DNA of 7,982 nucleotides, from positions 1 to 7,982 of the forward strand of contig JAOUGB010000088.1 of the NCBI GenBank assembly GCA_029857875.1, in the 5' to 3' direction. Shown piece after piece: positions 1 through 6,088 of the stretch (positions within the stretch are counted from its first letter, which is position 1; every line of letters begins with the position of its first letter). The notes under the pieces were generated by a model. It saw only the letters and a program-made list of their open reading frames with translations, searched no databases and was not told where the DNA came from. The position numbers were made by a program, and so were the translations under genes. The stretch is from Desulfobacteraceae bacterium (GTDB taxonomy: Bacteria; Desulfobacterota; Desulfobacteria; Desulfobacterales; UBA11574).

Positions 1-27
1 CCATTGCCGTTGAGAGGACGGCAATGG
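1..27. repeat. Perfect 10-bp inverted repeat (hairpin) at the window edge
   Basis: CCATTGCCGT and ACGGCAATGG form a perfect 10-bp stem around the 7-nt loop TGAGAGG. On the plus strand the stem is followed by an A-rich run, not a T-run, so it is not a plus-strand intrinsic terminator. Whether a T-run follows on the minus strand cannot be seen because the window ends here. If it does, this could be the terminator of the minus-strand transcript that ends with the XRE-cupin gene. Confidence 0.6.
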
Positions 28-275
28 AAAAACACTAAGCAGCTTGCGCTGCGGAAAAGACAAAAGCCATCAATATTGGAACTGGCCTGGAATTCTCACT
101 GATTGGAGCTTTGCAGGAACAAGGCATTTCAGCGTGAAGACGTAGCACTTTACTTAGAGGGCTGAATAACCCAGTTCCTGTAATGCTCCGGCCAGCCTTT
201 GGTGAAGAACATCAAAAACGCATTTTTCTTTCTTTTAAGTATCCTACTTTTGAGGTTCTTCATGAGAAATCCAGG
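28..275. other. Intergenic stretch with no supported gene
   Basis: This is the 3' flank of the XRE-cupin regulator. I see no recognisable protein, RNA gene or terminator. Two short open stretches exist: a plus-strand frame from 3 to 137 interrupted by an in-frame TAA at 36-38, and a minus-strand 37-codon ORF at 150-263. Neither resembles a known family, and both are short enough to arise by chance. The stretch could hold decayed coding sequence, but the window does not show that. Confidence 0.5.
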
Positions 276-914
276 CTATCCTTCGTACAGCACAGCCAGT
301 ATCGTCGCTTTCCCTTTTTTCGAAGCGACCAGATGCGGCGTTGTGGACAGATAGTAGGCGCTGTCTCCGGGTTCGAGGTCGTATGTATCTTCTCCGATAT
401 TCAGCACAATGGTACCGTCCAACACATAGATAAATTCTTCGCCGTCATGTACGGAAACTTCTTTGTCAGGGTTTTCTTCAAGCTGAACGATCAGTGCTTC
501 CATGTGGCGCCCCTTTACTTCCGGGGCCAGGCTTTTATAGATATAAACCTGTTTTTGGCCTTTCTGAGAAGTGGACCGGGAGACGATTTTTTGTTCGTTC
601 TTTCGGGTAATGGAATAGATTTTGTCTCCTGTTCCTGAAATTAGACGGCTGAAAGCACTGTCAAGGGCCTTTGAAAGCTTGATTACCGTTCCGAGTTGAG
701 GCTGTGCTTTATTGGTTTCGATGTTTGACAGAAATTCTACGTCAAATCCCGTCAAGTTTGAAAGCTCTTCTATGGAAAGCCCTTTCTGTTCTCTAAGCAT
801 TCTGATCCGTTTGCCGATTTCTTCGACACCTTCTCGAGATGATTCAGAAATATCGCCGGTTAGATCCTCAAAAAAATCTACATTGATATGTGGGGTCTTT
901 TTTTTTGTTTCCAT
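276..914 (-). CDS. XRE-family transcriptional regulator with C-terminal cupin sensor domain
   Basis: A 212-residue cytoplasmic DNA-binding regulator. Residues about 33-90 form an XRE-type helix-turn-helix (IGKRIRMLREQKGLSIEELS, then a recognition-helix stretch ending FLSNIETNKAQP). Residues about 126-209 form a cupin_2 barrel. Candidate ligands in the barrel are H156 and E160 (VHDGEEF) and H194 (TTPHLV), with the typical EPGD turn at 181-184. This size and domain order are usual for XRE-cupin regulators, which sense a small molecule through the cupin. The frame is open upstream to 977, but I chose the ATG at 914 because TAGGA lies just before it and the domains begin after it. The extra upstream residues would be encoded mostly by the foldback element at 940-1083. 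It is the last gene of the minus-strand series and may regulate these acyl-CoA genes. Its ligand and targets are unknown. Confidence 0.9.
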   Translation of the reverse strand: METKKKTPHINVDFFEDLTGDISESSREGVEEIGKRIRMLREQKGLSIEELSNLTGFDVEFLSNIETNKAQPQLGTVIKLSKALDSAFSRLISGTGDKIYSITRKNEQKIVSRSTSQKGQKQVYIYKSLAPEVKGRHMEALIVQLEENPDKEVSVHDGEEFIYVLDGTIVLNIGEDTYDLEPGDSAYYLSTTPHLVASKKGKATILAVLYEG

Positions 915-939
915 TTTTAAATTCCTAATATTTAATTTT

Positions 940-1083
940 GAGACCTTTGAAAAATGTTTAATTTTGTTCAAGACCAAGGCAGGCGAAAATTTTAACCACG
1001 GACATACATATTAAGTATTTCGAGGATTAAAATTTGAGCCTAACGCTGGGATTGGACAAAAGGGGGCGTTTTTCAAAGGTCTC
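940..1083. mobile_element. 144-bp foldback (MITE-like) element with 15-bp terminal inverted repeats
   Basis: The ends are perfect inverted repeats: GAGACCTTTGAAAAA at 940-954 and its complement TTTTTCAAAGGTCTC at 1069-1083. The inner arms are also imperfectly complementary: ATTTTAACCAC on the left pairs with GAGGATTAAAAT on the right, and GTTCAAGACCAAGG pairs loosely with CTGGGATTGGAC. The whole unit can therefore fold on itself around a central ATAC-ATATTAA-GTAT. It encodes nothing convincing. The 5-mer ATTTT flanks both ends (935-939 and 1084-1088) and could be a target-site duplication, although the AT-rich flanks make this weak. The element ends 4 nt before the lyase-like gene's stop codon and 25 nt upstream of the regulator start. 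Transcribed, it would form a long hairpin that could attenuate readthrough or stabilise the upstream mRNA end. Being mobile is inferred; the inverted repeats are seen. Confidence 0.72.
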
Positions 1084-1087
1084 ATTT

Positions 1088-2107
1088 TTATATTCGTCCA
1101 GTCAGCCCCTTGGGTATTCTTCCGGTATGCACACATTCCGAGCGGAGTCGCCGGCCGATAATCTTTTCCATCATACGCCCGATGTTCAGCACCCGGTCCA
1201 CATCAACACCGGTATCAATACCCATTTCATCCATCATAACCACCATGTCTTCGGTGGAGACAAGCCCCACAATACCCGGATCCTGGTAATAATATTTTCC
1301 GGTGCCGGGAACCGGAACGCCGTCCATAAAGTTGGCAGGCTGGCCGCCGGTTCCACCAATGGTCGATTCGAAATGTGTGATTCCGGCTTGAAGCGCAGCC
1401 AGCACATTGGCAAGACCCCAGCCCCGGGTCACATGAAAGTGGGCCACATGTTTTGACGGGTCCGGGATGGCATCAAGAATCATGGAATAATACTCATACA
1501 CTTTGTTCGGCGGCGCAGATCCGTCATGATCGGCATGTTCGATGTCATCCGCCCCGATGTCCAGCCATCGCTGCGTGAATTCAACGGCTTTTTTCAACTC
1601 CGTCGGACCTTCAATGGGACATCCCCATATGGTGCTTACCGTTCCGCAGACTTTCATCCCCGCATCATGAGCTTTTGGGATATATGTTTCGCACATCTTC
1701 CAGTATTCATCCAAAGAGAGCCCGGAGTTGGTTCTGTGGTGGGATTCACTGGTGGAGACCATAAACAGAATTCTGTCGGGTCCATAGCCTTCTTTGCGGG
1801 CCTGGATGGTCCGTTCCACCGCCCTTTCCCGGATGGTTATGGCGGTAATTTCCACCTCTTTTATTAGATGGCTCACTTTCTTGCTGGCACAAAGGCGCTT
1901 TGAAAGCTCATCGGCATCTTTAAACTGAGGCATCACCTTTGGGTTGCCAAAATTAGTGACCTCAATGCGTTTGAATCCTGCGAGAATAAGCTCTTCAGCC
2001 AACCACAGTTTTGCATCGGTTGGAATAAATTTTTCTTCATGCTGGAAACCGTCTCTTACGGTTATATCTCCTAAAACAACTTTTTTCGGATATTGTAGTA
2101 GTGCCAT
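1088..2107 (-). CDS. HMG-CoA-lyase-like DRE-TIM metallolyase family protein
   Basis: A 339-residue TIM-barrel protein of the HMGL/LeuA family. HMG-CoA lyase cleaves HMG-CoA to acetyl-CoA and acetoacetate, the last step of leucine breakdown. Family features visible are the N-terminal TVRDGFQ (R18, D19), a metal-binding HFH (H223, H225), GLANVLAALQAGI after it, and STEDMV (284-289). Two features are unlike HMG-CoA lyase. The active-site Cys of the GLGGCP signature is Gln256 (GGTGGQP), and about 20 extra residues (258-283) replace the loop that normally carries the Asn metal ligand, with Leu aligned at that site. The substrate may therefore differ; a related acyl-CoA lyase or a Claisen-type enzyme is possible. 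The ATG at 2107 has AAGGAG 5 nt upstream and follows the carboxyltransferase stop by 12 nt, so the two are almost surely cotranscribed. The family call is firm; the reaction is not. Confidence 0.88.
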   Translation of the reverse strand: MALLQYPKKVVLGDITVRDGFQHEEKFIPTDAKLWLAEELILAGFKRIEVTNFGNPKVMPQFKDADELSKRLCASKKVSHLIKEVEITAITIRERAVERTIQARKEGYGPDRILFMVSTSESHHRTNSGLSLDEYWKMCETYIPKAHDAGMKVCGTVSTIWGCPIEGPTELKKAVEFTQRWLDIGADDIEHADHDGSAPPNKVYEYYSMILDAIPDPSKHVAHFHVTRGWGLANVLAALQAGITHFESTIGGTGGQPANFMDGVPVPGTGKYYYQDPGIVGLVSTEDMVVMMDEMGIDTGVDVDRVLNIGRMMEKIIGRRLRSECVHTGRIPKGLTGRI

Positions 2108-2119
2108 CTTTTCTCCTTG

Positions 2120-3712
2120 TCAAAACCGAAAGTTTCCAAAAGAAGGCTCACCGATGGGTTTCAACAGACTGACTTCAAATGCCATGGCAAGCCAGTTTCG
2201 AATTTCAGAAAATTTTAAAACCCTGTCATTCAACAGGCGAGCGCCGCAGTAAAACGGATGTGCTTCTTCGTCATATTTTTTGATCATCTTCTGGTTGAAA
2301 TCTTCTTTTTCCGATTCGGTCATCGGATTATTCTGTTTGGCCCGTTTTCGCTCTTCAATGGAAAGCAGGACCCCTGCAGCACTTTTTCCGCTCATGACGG
2401 ACGTCCTTGCCCGCATGGTGGAAAATAGAAAATGGGGTCTGTAAGCCCTTCCGCACATTCCGTAATTGGCTGCCCCGTTGTCCGGTCCGATGACAAGCTG
2501 AATGCGAGGTACCTGGGCACATGAAACCGCCCTTACCATGTCTGCGCCGTATTTTCCGATCCCCATATGTTCTGATTCCGATCCCACCATATATCCCGGT
2601 GAGCTCTGGACAAAAAGCAGGGGAATTTTCTCCTGACAGCAGCGGACAATCCATTCCGTGGCTTTGCATGCTGCTTCAAAAAATATGATACCCACACCGC
2701 TGGACGCCACGACACCCACAGTGATGCCTTTAAGGCGCATCTTGCCGGTCACGATATTATTTCCCCGGCCCGGGGCGTAGTCCTTTTTATACTCGGAAAA
2801 GAGACTGTCATCAGCAATAGCCTCAAGAAATGAATGAACATTGATTCCCTGATAAGCAGAAGCCGGCAGGATCTCATAAATGGCATCTTCGGGCACTTGC
2901 GGAGGTGTTTCGGCATAACGATGGAAATGAAGTTTCTGGAAAGGTTCCAGCATGAGAATCTCCCGAACTCGGGCAATGGCGTCATCCTGATTGGTGCAAA
3001 AATAATCTGCCCCGCCTGAAATCTGAGTATGTACTTTTGCTCCGCCCAGATCTTCAGCGGAGATAATTTCGCCGGTTGCCATTTTTACCAGCGGAGGGCC
3101 GCCCAAAAAAGAGTAAGCCAGTTTGTCAATCATCACCGACTGACAGGCCATAAAAACAATGTAAGCGCCTCCTGCTGTATTGCCGCCGGTGCTCATGGTA
3201 ATCTGCTTAAGCCCCATTGCCGACATTCGTGCCATATTATAAAACATGGATCCAAAATGCTGATCATCAGGGAAAACTTCGGCCTGCATGGGGAGGAAAG
3301 CGCCGCCTGAATCTGCAATATAAACACAGTTCAGTCCGCAGTGCTCGGCGATGGCCTGGGCCCTCATGTGTTTTTTTAATGTAATCGGGAAATAGGTGCC
3401 GGCTTTCACACGGCTGTCATTGGCAAAAATCATGGTCCAGTTGCCGTGAATTTTTCCCAATCCCGTTACAAGACCGCCACAGGGAACATCCATAACCCCG
3501 GGGTAATCCATTCCAAACCCTGCGATACCACCGAGTTCATAAAATTCGGTTTCCGGATCGATGAGTTTACTGATAAGTTCCCGGACCGGCTGTTTTCCTT
3601 GCTTTATCAGCATTTCCACAGCTTTTTCTCCACCGGGCCACATGGCCTGATAAACCCGTTCATCCAGTTTTTTTTCTTCGTTTTCCCAGAATGATCGATT
3701 TTCAATGGTCAT
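2120..3712 (-). CDS. Acyl-CoA carboxylase carboxyltransferase subunit, methylcrotonyl-CoA carboxylase beta-like
   Basis: A 530-residue biotin-dependent carboxyltransferase that transfers CO2 from carboxybiotin to an acyl-CoA, or the reverse. It aligns end to end with methylcrotonyl-CoA carboxylase beta (LiuB/MccB): DSGGAFLPMQAEVFPDDQHF (134-153), the oxyanion-hole loop GGNTAGGAY (176-184), LGGPPLVKMATGE (203-215) and SAEDLGGAKVH (218-228) in the N domain. The C domain has PGYMVG (372-377), AANYGMCGRAY (414-424) and the terminal FGNFRF. Length is normal for the family. The open frame extends to 3760, but the ATG at 3712 has AGAGG upstream and matches the family N-terminus, so I chose it. No biotin carboxylase or biotin carrier gene is in the window, so partner subunits must be encoded elsewhere. 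Methylcrotonyl-CoA is the likeliest substrate, given the AUH-like hydratase next door. Geranyl-CoA or glutaconyl-CoA are alternatives. Confidence 0.93.
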   Translation of the reverse strand: MTIENRSFWENEEKKLDERVYQAMWPGGEKAVEMLIKQGKQPVRELISKLIDPETEFYELGGIAGFGMDYPGVMDVPCGGLVTGLGKIHGNWTMIFANDSRVKAGTYFPITLKKHMRAQAIAEHCGLNCVYIADSGGAFLPMQAEVFPDDQHFGSMFYNMARMSAMGLKQITMSTGGNTAGGAYIVFMACQSVMIDKLAYSFLGGPPLVKMATGEIISAEDLGGAKVHTQISGGADYFCTNQDDAIARVREILMLEPFQKLHFHRYAETPPQVPEDAIYEILPASAYQGINVHSFLEAIADDSLFSEYKKDYAPGRGNNIVTGKMRLKGITVGVVASSGVGIIFFEAACKATEWIVRCCQEKIPLLFVQSSPGYMVGSESEHMGIGKYGADMVRAVSCAQVPRIQLVIGPDNGAANYGMCGRAYRPHFLFSTMRARTSVMSGKSAAGVLLSIEERKRAKQNNPMTESEKEDFNQKMIKKYDEEAHPFYCGARLLNDRVLKFSEIRNWLAMAFEVSLLKPIGEPSFGNFRF

Positions 3713-3722
3713 AGGGTTTCCT

Positions 3723-3836
3723 CTATTTAGTTTCCATCCAGAAATGACCCTTTTCCGCAATCTCTGCGCCTGCCCTGTGAAATGCAGAGCCTATTTCTCT
3801 GGGGTCAATCTGCGGAATTACTTGTGCGGTGTACAA
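3723..3836 (-). CDS. Possible 37-residue small protein ahead of the carboxyltransferase gene
   Basis: I do not recognise this peptide. A TTG at 3834-3836 preceded by GGAGG with an 8-nt spacer opens a 37-codon frame ending in TAG 10 nt before the carboxyltransferase ATG. It contains IPQIDPREIGSAFHRAGAEI and ends GHFWMETK, a mixed soluble-looking composition with a helix-like acidic/alanine stretch. A GTG at 3845 would add three residues. The inverted repeat GGTGTACAACTTGTACACC (3828-3846) covers both the ribosome binding site and the start. A second short frame (ATG at 3900, 31 residues, TGA at 3805-3807) overlaps it in another register, so a frameshifted remnant of one longer gene is an alternative. 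Spacing and the ribosome binding site favour a real coding sequence, but length alone cannot prove it. Confidence 0.4.
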   Translation of the reverse strand: MYTAQVIPQIDPREIGSAFHRAGAEIAEKGHFWMETK

Positions 3837-3859
3837 CTTGTACACCTCCGCGTAATTCC
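3814..3859. promoter_or_regulatory. Palindrome/hairpin between the hydratase and carboxyltransferase genes
   Basis: The core GGTGTACAACTTGTACACC (3828-3846) is a perfect 9-bp inverted repeat around one central base. It is nested in an outer 8-bp repeat, GGAATTAC (3814-3821) with GTAATTCC (3852-3859), separated by a mismatched internal loop. As DNA the core looks like a dimeric operator (TTGTAC half-sites). As RNA it would be a hairpin hiding the GGAGG and TTG start of the possible small ORF. Which regulator would bind is unknown; the XRE-cupin protein at 276-914 is a local candidate by proximity only. Confidence 0.5.
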
Positions 3860-3914
3860 TTGATTTTCTTGACCTTGCGAAAAATTGTTAATTTCTGCAT
3901 TGGAAACCTAATTG

Positions 3915-3943
3915 GTGCCCAATATGGATTTATGGATGGGCAC
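3915..3943. repeat. 7-bp inverted repeat at the 3' end of the hydratase gene
   Basis: GTGCCCA (3915-3921) pairs perfectly with TGGGCAC (3937-3943) across a 15-nt loop. It overlaps the last base of the hydratase stop codon. No T-run follows on the minus strand, so it does not look like an intrinsic terminator. It may be an mRNA-processing or stabilising hairpin, or chance. Confidence 0.4.
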
Positions 3944-4725
3944 TATTTGCCTTTATATACCGGTTTTCGCTTTTCTTGAAAAGCAGCCAGGCCTTCCAGA
4001 CGATCCTCAGTTGGGATGGTGATCCAGTAAGCATTGGATTCAATGCCCAGACCCGTGTGAAGATCGGTTTCAAGGCCGTAATTGATGGCATACTTGGCTT
4101 GTTCAATGGCAATGGGACCGGCTTCACAGATCATGGCGGCCATTTTAAGACATTCATCAAGAAGCGATTCCTGCTCGCAAATTTGATTGACAAGTCCAAT
4201 CTGCAAGGCTTCCCTGGCATCTACACGACGTCCGGTAAAGATGAGTTCCTTTGCTTTTCCCCGTCCGATCAACCTCGGAAGTCTCTGGGTGCCGCCTGCC
4301 CCGGGAATGATGGCAAGACGGGTTTCTGTAAGGCCCATTAAAGCATTCATGGATGCGATTCGAATATCACAGGCAAGGGCAAGCTCGGTTCCACCACCCA
4401 GAGCGACACCGTTTATGGCGGCAATCACCGGCTTGTTCAGGTGTTCAATGGAAGTAAAAAGATTTCTGATGGTAAAAATGAACGTTTTTACCTGAGATTC
4501 ACTATAGGTAGTTCTTTCTTTTAAATCCGCCCCGGCACAAAAGGCTTTTTGTCCGGATCCGGTAATGATGACCACACGAATATTATTATTGAATTTAAGG
4601 GCTTCAATCTGTTCTTTAAGGGCTTGAAGCAATGCAAAATTAAAAGAATTCATTACCTCGGCACGGTTTAGCGTGAGAATCGTAATGCCATCACGTTCTT
4701 CCACCAAGAGAACCTTGTCTTCCAT
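3943..4725 (-). CDS. Enoyl-CoA hydratase, methylglutaconyl-CoA hydratase (AUH/LiuC)-like
   Basis: A 260-residue crotonase that adds water across an enoyl-CoA double bond. Both catalytic glutamates are present: E114 (GGGTELALACDI) and E134 (MGLTETRLAIIPGAGGTQRL). Oxyanion-hole residues lie in FCAGADLKER (62-71). The resemblance to human AUH and bacterial LiuC is specific: the FCAGADLKER motif followed by a Ser-Glu-rich helix, ETRLAIIPGAGGTQRLPRLI, KAKELIFTGR and the tail PTEDRLEGLAAFQEKR. That supports 3-methylglutaconyl-CoA, the product of methylcrotonyl-CoA carboxylation, as substrate. The carboxyltransferase gene follows 230 bp downstream, so the two proteins plausibly act in sequence. The ATG at 4725 is preceded by AAAGGA with an 8-nt spacer. 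Length is normal. A general short-chain enoyl-CoA hydratase is the alternative. Confidence 0.92.
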   Translation of the reverse strand: MEDKVLLVEERDGITILTLNRAEVMNSFNFALLQALKEQIEALKFNNNIRVVIITGSGQKAFCAGADLKERTTYSESQVKTFIFTIRNLFTSIEHLNKPVIAAINGVALGGGTELALACDIRIASMNALMGLTETRLAIIPGAGGTQRLPRLIGRGKAKELIFTGRRVDAREALQIGLVNQICEQESLLDECLKMAAMICEAGPIAIEQAKYAINYGLETDLHTGLGIESNAYWITIPTEDRLEGLAAFQEKRKPVYKGK

Positions 4726-4822
4726 CGGTTTTATCCTTTACCAATTTTCATTTGCTTATTTGTCGTTCGTCAGAATTTCAAGTTTAAAGTTTCTAATCGC
4801 TAATCAATCCCTCAATTTTCAA

Positions 4823-4850
4823 TCATCAATCAACAATCGTCAATCAACAA
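4823..4850. repeat. Two tandem 14-bp repeats in the dehydrogenase-hydratase spacer
   Basis: TCATCAATCAACAA (4823-4836) is followed directly by TCGTCAATCAACAA (4837-4850), 13 of 14 bases identical. Weaker copies of the same CAATC/TAATC theme continue left to about 4795. The array abuts the dehydrogenase stop codon (4853-4855) and fills part of a 127-bp AT-rich spacer. It looks like slippage-generated low-complexity DNA; no function is visible. Confidence 0.6.
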
Positions 4851-4852
4851 TT

Positions 4853-6001
4853 CTAACATCCGATATACCGAGAAATAACGATTCTCTGAACCTCGGAAGT
4901 CCCTTCTCCGATGTCGAGAAGTTTCTGGTCCCGGTAAAATCTTTCCACGTTGTATTCCTTCATCAAACCATATCCGCCATGGATTTGGACAGCATGGTTC
5001 GCTACTCGACCCATAAGTTCAGAACAGTAAAGTTTGGCCATGGCTGCTTCCTTTTCAAAAGGCCTTTGGTGATCTTTCAGCCAGCAGGCCTTATATAAAA
5101 GATTGCGAGCGCATTCAATTTCAAGGGCGCAGTCTGCCAGTTTAAAGGCCACGGCCTGAAATTTACAAATGGGTTGTCCGAACTGAACCCTGTTTTTGGC
5201 ATATTTGAGTGCGGCTTCGTAAGCCCCTTGTGAACCCCCGAGGCCCATAGCAGCAATGGAAAGCCTGCCGCCGTCAAGGGTTGCGAGCATTTGGTGAAAA
5301 CCGTCTCCCGGCAACCCTAAAATATTATTTTCAGGAATTCTGACATCATCAAAATAAAGCTCAGCGGTGTCTGAAGCCCGCCACATCATCTTTTTATGCA
5401 TGGGCACGGCTTTAAAGCCCGGCGTTCCGTGTTCAACCAAAAAGCACGTATATTCCGGTTTTCCGCTGGGTCGGGTACCGGTGACCGCCTGAACCGTCAC
5501 ACCCAGGCTTAACTCGCAAGCTGCATTGGTAATGAAAATTTTAGATCCGTTGAGAACCCATTTGTTACCATCCTTTACGGCAGTGGTTTTGCTGCCGCCG
5601 GCATCGGAACCGGCAGTAGGTTCCGTGAGGCCAAAGCCCCACAATCCCTCACCGGAGCAGAGTTTTGGGAGATACCTTTTCTTTTGTTCCTTTGTACCAA
5701 AATAGTATATGGGGCCGATTCCCAGCGAGTTCCCGGCGGCAACGGTGGCTGCCTGAGATCCATCCACTCTTGCAATCTCTTCGACGGCAATGATGTAGGA
5801 CAGATAGTCCATGTCCTGGCCGTCATATTCCTCTGAGACGAACATACCGAAAAGACCGATTTCACCCATTTTCCGTGTGAGTTCAGCAGAAAACTCTTCT
5901 TTTTCATCGAGTTCCGAAGCCACCGGTGCAATTTCACTCTGTGCAAATTTTCGAACTTCTTTGCGGATCATTTCCTGTTCTTTGGTTAGATCGAAATCCA
6001 A
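4853..6001 (-). CDS. Acyl-CoA dehydrogenase (FAD), short/branched-chain type
   Basis: A 382-residue flavoenzyme that forms an alpha,beta double bond in an acyl-CoA and passes electrons to ETF. It has the N-terminal helical domain from residue 1, FAD/substrate signature 1 at GFGLTEPTAGSDAGG (122-136), LNGSKIFITN (150-159), and signature 2 at HGGYGLMKEYNVERFYRD (341-358). The catalytic base is E366 in GEGTSEVQR. Isovaleryl-CoA dehydrogenases carry their base in the helix near 245, where this protein has LDGGRL, so it is of the SCAD/branched-chain kind. The glutaryl-CoA-binding Arg of glutaryl-CoA dehydrogenase is also absent (Ala in the QAATVAAG stretch). The start is a TTG at 5999-6001, chosen because AAGGAG lies 8 nt upstream and the N-terminus MDFDLTKEQEMIR is typical. 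It lies 87 bp after the upstream crotonase gene. Family is certain; substrate is inferred from context. Confidence 0.94.
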   Translation of the reverse strand: MDFDLTKEQEMIRKEVRKFAQSEIAPVASELDEKEEFSAELTRKMGEIGLFGMFVSEEYDGQDMDYLSYIIAVEEIARVDGSQAATVAAGNSLGIGPIYYFGTKEQKKRYLPKLCSGEGLWGFGLTEPTAGSDAGGSKTTAVKDGNKWVLNGSKIFITNAACELSLGVTVQAVTGTRPSGKPEYTCFLVEHGTPGFKAVPMHKKMMWRASDTAELYFDDVRIPENNILGLPGDGFHQMLATLDGGRLSIAAMGLGGSQGAYEAALKYAKNRVQFGQPICKFQAVAFKLADCALEIECARNLLYKACWLKDHQRPFEKEAAMAKLYCSELMGRVANHAVQIHGGYGLMKEYNVERFYRDQKLLDIGEGTSEVQRIVISRYIGC

Positions 6002-6088
6002 TGCCAGTCTCCTTGAGATCTCTTTTTATATCCTGTTTTCGAAACAGTTTCACATGACAAACCCGTTAAAGGTCGTCTGAAGGAGGCA

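Noticed and set aside
3..137. Plus-strand open frame with one in-frame TAA at 36-38, possibly the tail of a convergent gene
   Set aside because: The stretches on each side of the stop are only 11 and 32 codons, resemble no family I know, and are within chance expectation.
150..263. Minus-strand 37-codon ORF beginning 12 nt after the XRE-cupin stop
   Set aside because: Only a weak GGA ribosome binding site, a Lys/Arg-rich peptide with no family resemblance, and no context to support it.
915..977. N-terminal extension of the XRE-cupin reading frame
   Set aside because: No ribosome binding site, encoded mostly by the foldback repeat, and outside the conserved domains; the ATG at 914 is better.
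3713..3760. 16-residue N-terminal extension of the carboxyltransferase
   Set aside because: It overlaps the small ORF and lacks a ribosome binding site, whereas AGAGG precedes the ATG at 3712.
6033..6051. Short dyad CTGTTTTCGAAACAG/GAAACAGTTTC in the crotonase-dehydrogenase spacer, reminiscent of a PsrA-type site
   Set aside because: Half-site spacing does not match GAAAC-N4-GTTTC, and 5-6 bp arms are common by chance in AT-rich spacers.
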